DNA of 64,000 bases from DASRJW01 sp964567755 (GTDB lineage Bacteria; Krumholzibacteriota; Krumholzibacteriia; G020349025), in the NCBI GenBank assembly GCA_964567755.1, contig CAZMNW010000001.1, positions 186,001 through 250,000 on the forward strand, read 5' to 3'. Shown one piece after another: positions 60,806 to 64,000 of the stretch. The notes beneath the pieces are model-generated. The model did not search any database. It saw only the letters and a list, made by a program, of their open reading frames with translations, and had not been told where the DNA came from. The position numbers and the translations under genes are program-made. The number at the start of each line of letters is the position of its first letter. Position 1 is the stretch's first letter.

Positions 60806-61407
60806 GTGCACCGCGCCACTGCGGATCCGGTTGTTCTGCAAAGGGCATCTGCGCGGCGTTCGATTACGCCGGACTTGCCAACGAGGCGATCGTTGCGCAC
60901 ACGGGTGGGGCGGTTGACCTGGGCACGACGACCTCGGGGAGTGTCACAGAAAAGCCCCTGCCCGATGGCCGCGCCGAAGTCCACGTGGTCTTGCACACTC
61001 GGAATGCCAATACGTTCGGTCAAAGTGCGTGCAACGACTTCAACACCGATCCCCTCGCCTTCGGCCACCGACCGGCGGATGTCATCGCCGGTGCCGACGC
61101 TGCGTTGGGGAATGGCACATTCCACGTCAAGTTCATCAATCCAGCGCCGGGAGCCCCCTTGCCGGACCTGTTGCAGCTCGCCTTCGAGCCGCTGGAGGGA
61201 CAGGAGCTCACGATGCTGAGCATCTACTTCCGCGCCGAAGGCACGTTGCACCCCGCCTCGGGGTTCGCGGAAGGGACACCGGGCCGCCTCACCTGCACCC
61301 AGACCGGTTTGTTCTTCACCGGGTTCCATGGAGCAGTGGGTGACGGCTTCCCGGCAGAGAGCATCGATCTGCGGCCCGTGCGTGGTAGCGGCCGCGGCGA
61401 CATATAG
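60806..61407 (+). pseudogene. Secreted-type protein of unknown function, N-terminus lost
   Basis: From about 60846 to the stop at 61405 one frame is well conserved in character: AKGICAAFDYAGLANEAIV, TGGAVDLGTTTSGSV, LHTRNANTFGQSACNDFNTD and FIDLRPV-like end (actual AESIDLRPVRG). It has no start codon of its own. A GTG at 60806 with GAGGAG before it opens a different frame that would need a shift to enter this one near 60830. The full protein would be about 190-200 residues. I do not recognise the family; it has paired cysteines and looks secreted. Confidence 0.5.
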
Positions 61408-61699
61408 TTGCCCCGGCACCGCGACTGCGGTGCTCGCACCACGCGAGCTCGACCGCCGGGGTCCGGATCCAACCCCCCGGAAGCTCCGGACCTCGGCGCG
61501 GGCTCCCCATCTCGTTCCACCTCGCCGCCGCCAGCCGTGCTGATCTTCGCGCCCGCAGCCGTTCGTCAGCGGAGATCGACACTGCCCGCTGCCACTTCGC
61601 CCCAAGGACGATCTTGATCGCACGGTTCCGTTGTCGTCTTTCCTTGGCCGTGGTGACCACGATGGCCCGTTTCAGATCGAGGTCCTGCATGCACTGTCG

Positions 61700-61987
61700 C
61701 AGCCCGCTCACATTCGCGGGAACCGACGGGCCATCTTCTACCACGGTGACCCGCAGAAGAAGCTCGCTGAAGATTCAACGCACGCAATCGAAACGACACC
61801 ACAACGTTTCAAGGGCAAGATCGTCACGGAAATCATGCCGACCGCCGTGTTCTATCCGACCGAGGGATACCACCAGGACTTCTACAAGAAAGATCCCGAG
61901 CGCTACGAGAGCTACCGCCGTGGCTGCGGTCGCGACCGCAGGTTGCAGCAATTGTGGGGAGCGCCGGGAAGGCACGGGCGGAGTTGA
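61700..61987 (+). pseudogene. msrA: C-terminal remnant of peptide methionine sulfoxide reductase A
   Basis: The frame ending at 61985 reads RRAIFYHGDPQKKLAEDS, then RFKGKIVTEIMPTAVFYPTE and YHQDFYKKDPERYESY with CGRDRRLQQLWG. Each block matches the second half of MsrA (QYRSAIFYH, IVTEI.PA..FYPAE.YHQDY, CGRD.RL..LWG). The N-terminal half with the catalytic GCFWG is absent: upstream sequence in all frames is unrelated. An ATG at 61631 is in frame but cannot restore the missing part. It cannot reduce methionine sulfoxide. Confidence 0.75.
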
Positions 61988-62223
61988 TCCACGCGATCGC
62001 ATGCGGGTCACGGTGCCAACAGCAGCGTACTCACGGCGGTTCAGTGTGGGGACGAGGATACGGAGCTTGACCGCGAGGGCAGCGCAGCGCATGGTCAAGA
62101 ATCACCAGGGGTGAGATGGAAGCGCACCGGACCGCCAGGTCAGCCCTCGGGTCATCCGGGGAGTTCGAGCTGTTTGTCGAAAAGCGCTCATCGCGAGAGG
62201 CGTTCTTGCATGGGGATCCGAGC

Positions 62224-62505
62224 ATGAAGGCGATTCTGAAGGGCCGCGTGATCGCGGAAAGCACCGACATCGTCGAGGTCGACGGTTACCAGTACTTCCC
62301 GCGCTCCGCGGTCCGCATGGATTGGCTCGAGAAGGCCGAGAAGACCGTGGAGGATCGGCAGTGCCCGCACGGCGTGCAGTTCTACGACGTCGTGATCGAT
62401 AGCGTCCACCACGAGCGCACGGCCTGGTCCTACGAGGCACCCGGTGTTTCCATGGCAGGCGTGGTGCAGCGGATGGCGTTCTGGGAGGACGTCGAGGTTG
62501 GTTGA
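62224..62505 (+). CDS. DUF427 domain protein
   Basis: This encodes 93 residues from the ATG at 62224. It has the complete family signature: MKAILKGRVIAES, DIVEVDGYQYFPRSAV, CPHGVQFYDVVIDSV and AWSYEAPGVSMAGV. DUF427 proteins form small beta-barrels and their function is unknown; they are common in bacteria and are often single genes. The sequence is intact although the genes on both sides are broken. The frame opens further upstream (62116) but that part has no family match. Confidence 0.9.
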   Translation: MKAILKGRVIAESTDIVEVDGYQYFPRSAVRMDWLEKAEKTVEDRQCPHGVQFYDVVIDSVHHERTAWSYEAPGVSMAGVVQRMAFWEDVEVG

Positions 62506-62665
62506 GCGAGCTCACTGACTTCTTCCGTTCTCTCGCACATCGAAGCGCACGTCGTCCGCGGTTTCGCCTCCATCGGGCCGACCCGAGCACGTATGTACAA
62601 TTCAGCCTCGCGGTTCGGCGCTCGACGCGGGACGGACCCGGAGTAGGGGACGTTCGGAAACCAGA

Positions 62666-63074
62666 ATGACGACCTTCACTCACCGCCGCCGGGCTCGGTG
62701 TCGCCACCTTCTTCCCCGACAGGAACCTGCTGTGGGCGGTCGGGTTCTCCCTGCTACCCGATCTCGACCACCTGCTGTTTCTCCGCACGATGAAGCTCAA
62801 CGTCGGTGGGATGCGACATGCCCGCACGATTCTCCACGAGCTGCTCGGCACTGTCATCTACACGTTGATCGGTTTGGGGATCGCCCTCTTCGACTACCAG
62901 CTTGGGCTGATGTTCGTCACACCGCCCCCGGTGATGCGGGATATGGAGCAATTCCGCCCTCAACCAGACGACGTGGAGGCTGCTCGTGCCATCGAGTCGC
63001 TCTGTATCCTCTGGTGCAGTCCCGGCATCTTGCGCAACCAGTGGACCCACGCCCTCAAGCTGCTCAAGAAATAG
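62666..63074 (+). pseudogene. DUF457/YdjM-like membrane protein interrupted by a one-base insertion
   Basis: The ATG at 62666 gives MTTFTH. If one C at about 62684 in the run CACCGCCGCC is ignored, the next frame continues AAGLGVATFFPDRNLLWAVG, SLLPDLDHLLFLRT and on through TVIYTLIGLGIALFDY to a stop at 63072. The H and LPDLDH pattern is that of DUF457 (YdjM-type) membrane-bound predicted metal-dependent hydrolases. Repaired length is about 135 residues, shorter than most. Either a real frameshift or a sequencing error in a GC run. Confidence 0.6.
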
Positions 63075-63737
63075 CCCAACCTACATTTCCTGAAGATCGA
63101 TTTCGGCATCGGGTCAGAAACGCGTTCGAGACATCTAGACGGGAGGCCAGTCGATCTCGCACAGCGAGGGCCTCGCGACTCTCGAGGTTCGCGCCTCCCG
63201 ACGGTGAGAACGAGTCTCTAGCTTCCAGGTGTTCCCCCCTCCATCCGGTCCCGCCTGCGGGGAACAACGTCGTGCCGAGAAATGGGCCAGTCGGCACCTA
63301 GCCTAGTCCACGGTTATTACGCCCGCGAGTCGTTGTGGGTGTGGTGAGGGCCACGCCGTGCAGAGCGTGACGGTCGGGTGTAACCTGTCGGCTCCTTCGC
63401 CTCATTCACGAAAGAGCACGGATGGGACAAAGAAGAAGGCGGATTCATGCGATGAACCACCATGAGGCCGGGATCGAAGAAGCGTGGACCCTTGGCTTCT
63501 GCAAGCAATTCGGGGTCGAAGCGGCAGTTGCCGGTTTTGCTGTCTTCGCTGCGTGCTCCCAGGACCAGGCTCCCACTGGATTTGTGCAAGTTGCACCGAC
63601 GCGACGCTCGTCCAGGTGGGTTGGATGGAGTGCATCCCGTGACTAGGCTGCCTCATCCACGAGCAACACGGGACGAGGCGGGCGCCGCGCGCTCTGCGAG
63701 TCGTGGCTCCCACCCGGTCCGCACACGGGGGGCGAGC
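63075..63737. other. Intergenic stretch with no recognisable gene
   Basis: In 660 bp I found no reading frame on either strand with a family match or coding character. Short frames near 63420-63650 on both strands read through each other and show nothing distinctive. The last 100 bp should contain the promoter of the TonB-dependent receptor gene, but no boxes are convincing. Confidence 0.4.
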
Positions 63738-64000
63738 ATGGCGACGGCCGGCAGACCGCTTTGGATCTGGAACCTCACGATCGCAACGACCATGGGGACT
63801 GCCGCGGCGCAATCGACCGACACGACCCCCTTCAGCGAAACCATCGTCGTGACCGGTTCGCGAACCGAACAAATGATCCAAGAGGCGCCGGCTTCGATGT
63901 CGGTGATCACGGCTGCGGACATCGAGAACTCGCCGGCGGACGATTACGGCGACTTGCTGCGCAATGTTCCCGGCGTCAATGTGACGCAGATCAGCGCGCG
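63738..64000 (+). CDS. TonB-dependent receptor, N-terminal part only (cut by window edge)
   Basis: From the ATG at 63738 the frame is open to the right edge (88 residues). A signal peptide ends TAAAQS, and ETIVVTGSRTEQMIQEAPASMSVI with AADIENSPADDYGDLL and RNVPGVNV follows, the start of the plug domain of TonB-dependent receptors. The TonB box may be ETIVVTGS. The frame is also open upstream, and GGGGGGCGAGC before the ATG is only a passable ribosome site. The transported substrate cannot be judged from this part. Confidence 0.85.
   Translation, partial: MATAGRPLWIWNLTIATTMGTAAAQSTDTTPFSETIVVTGSRTEQMIQEAPASMSVITAADIENSPADDYGDLLRNVPGVNVTQISA

Noticed and set aside
61316..61744. Minus-strand frame with LKRAIVVTT, resembling the end of a DUF4143 ATPase
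   Set aside because: The resemblance is short and the same bases encode part of the MsrA remnant on the plus strand, which is a much better match.
63317..63589. Minus-strand frame with CRFDPELLAEAKGP
   Set aside because: It reads well locally but matches no family I know and the opposite strand is open too; no start signal. Not enough to call a gene.

Overview
The window is high-GC bacterial chromosome (I estimate 60-65% by eye) from an envelope-rich Gram-negative: there are lipoproteins with lipoboxes, a TolC/adaptor/RND efflux set, a TonB-dependent receptor and many signal peptides. Two secreted proteins end in FlgD-like sorting-type domains, and peptidase families M2 and M14, SdrD_B repeats and LA_2272-type repeats are present. 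That mix is typical of uncultured FCB-related candidate phyla such as Ca. Eisenbacteria or Krumholzibacteriota. The placement is an inference; no rRNA or other phylogenetic marker is present. I found no tRNA, CRISPR array, insertion sequence or phage gene.

Layout. 1-9.5 kb: envelope and secreted proteins (DUF3943, LA_2272-like repeat protein, small barrel-like protein, M2 peptidase, DinB, vanadium-haloperoxidase/PAP2 lipoprotein). Among them are a decayed antitoxin/nucleotidyltransferase pair, remnants of a FlgD-tailed protein and an AraC-type regulator, and an overlapping DUF2283 pair. 9.5-14.9 kb: a minus-strand glycan operon (GT2, asparagine synthase, methyltransferase, GT39-like membrane glycosyltransferase). 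15.1-20.2 kb: an ABC-2 exporter followed after 3 bp by a YbaY-NlpE-META three-module lipoprotein, then a secreted PQQ-type sugar dehydrogenase. 20.2-28.1 kb: M14 peptidase, HD phosphohydrolase, FGE-fold lipid- or surface-associated protein, and an overlapping HEAT-like/HD-GYP signalling pair. 28.3-32.4 kb: an AftB-like membrane glycosyltransferase, lipA and a DUF4143 ATPase preceded by three palindromes. 32.4-42.3 kb: SdrD_B lipoprotein, AGCS symporter, CPA2 antiporter with RCK_C domain, GHL15-like glycosidase and an unrecognised secreted protein.

42.4-57.9 kb is a 15.5-kb run of thirteen co-directional, closely packed minus-strand genes. Read in the direction of transcription it starts with a Cys-rich secreted protein and TolC/CusB/CusA, then a small metal-site lipoprotein and a membrane GAF protein. 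Next come E1-beta and E2 of a 2-oxoacid dehydrogenase, lipB, a methyltransferase, a CDF metal exporter, a serine hydrolase and a DUF4832 protein. A YHS/HMBD copper P-type ATPase (copA) is divergent from this run, so copper export sits on both sides of a shared 240-bp promoter region holding a 16-bp palindrome. Lipoate synthesis genes lipA and lipB supply the lipoyl group for E2, but E1-alpha and E3 are not in the window.

60.5-63.7 kb is a gene graveyard: a short glycosyltransferase tail, an N-terminally lost secreted protein, the C-terminal half of MsrA and a one-base frameshifted DUF457-like membrane protein, with an intact DUF427 gene between them. The window ends inside the start of a TonB-dependent receptor. 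Large housekeeping and operon genes are intact while short accessory ones are often frameshifted, which argues for real decay rather than uniform sequencing error, though raw reads would be needed to decide.
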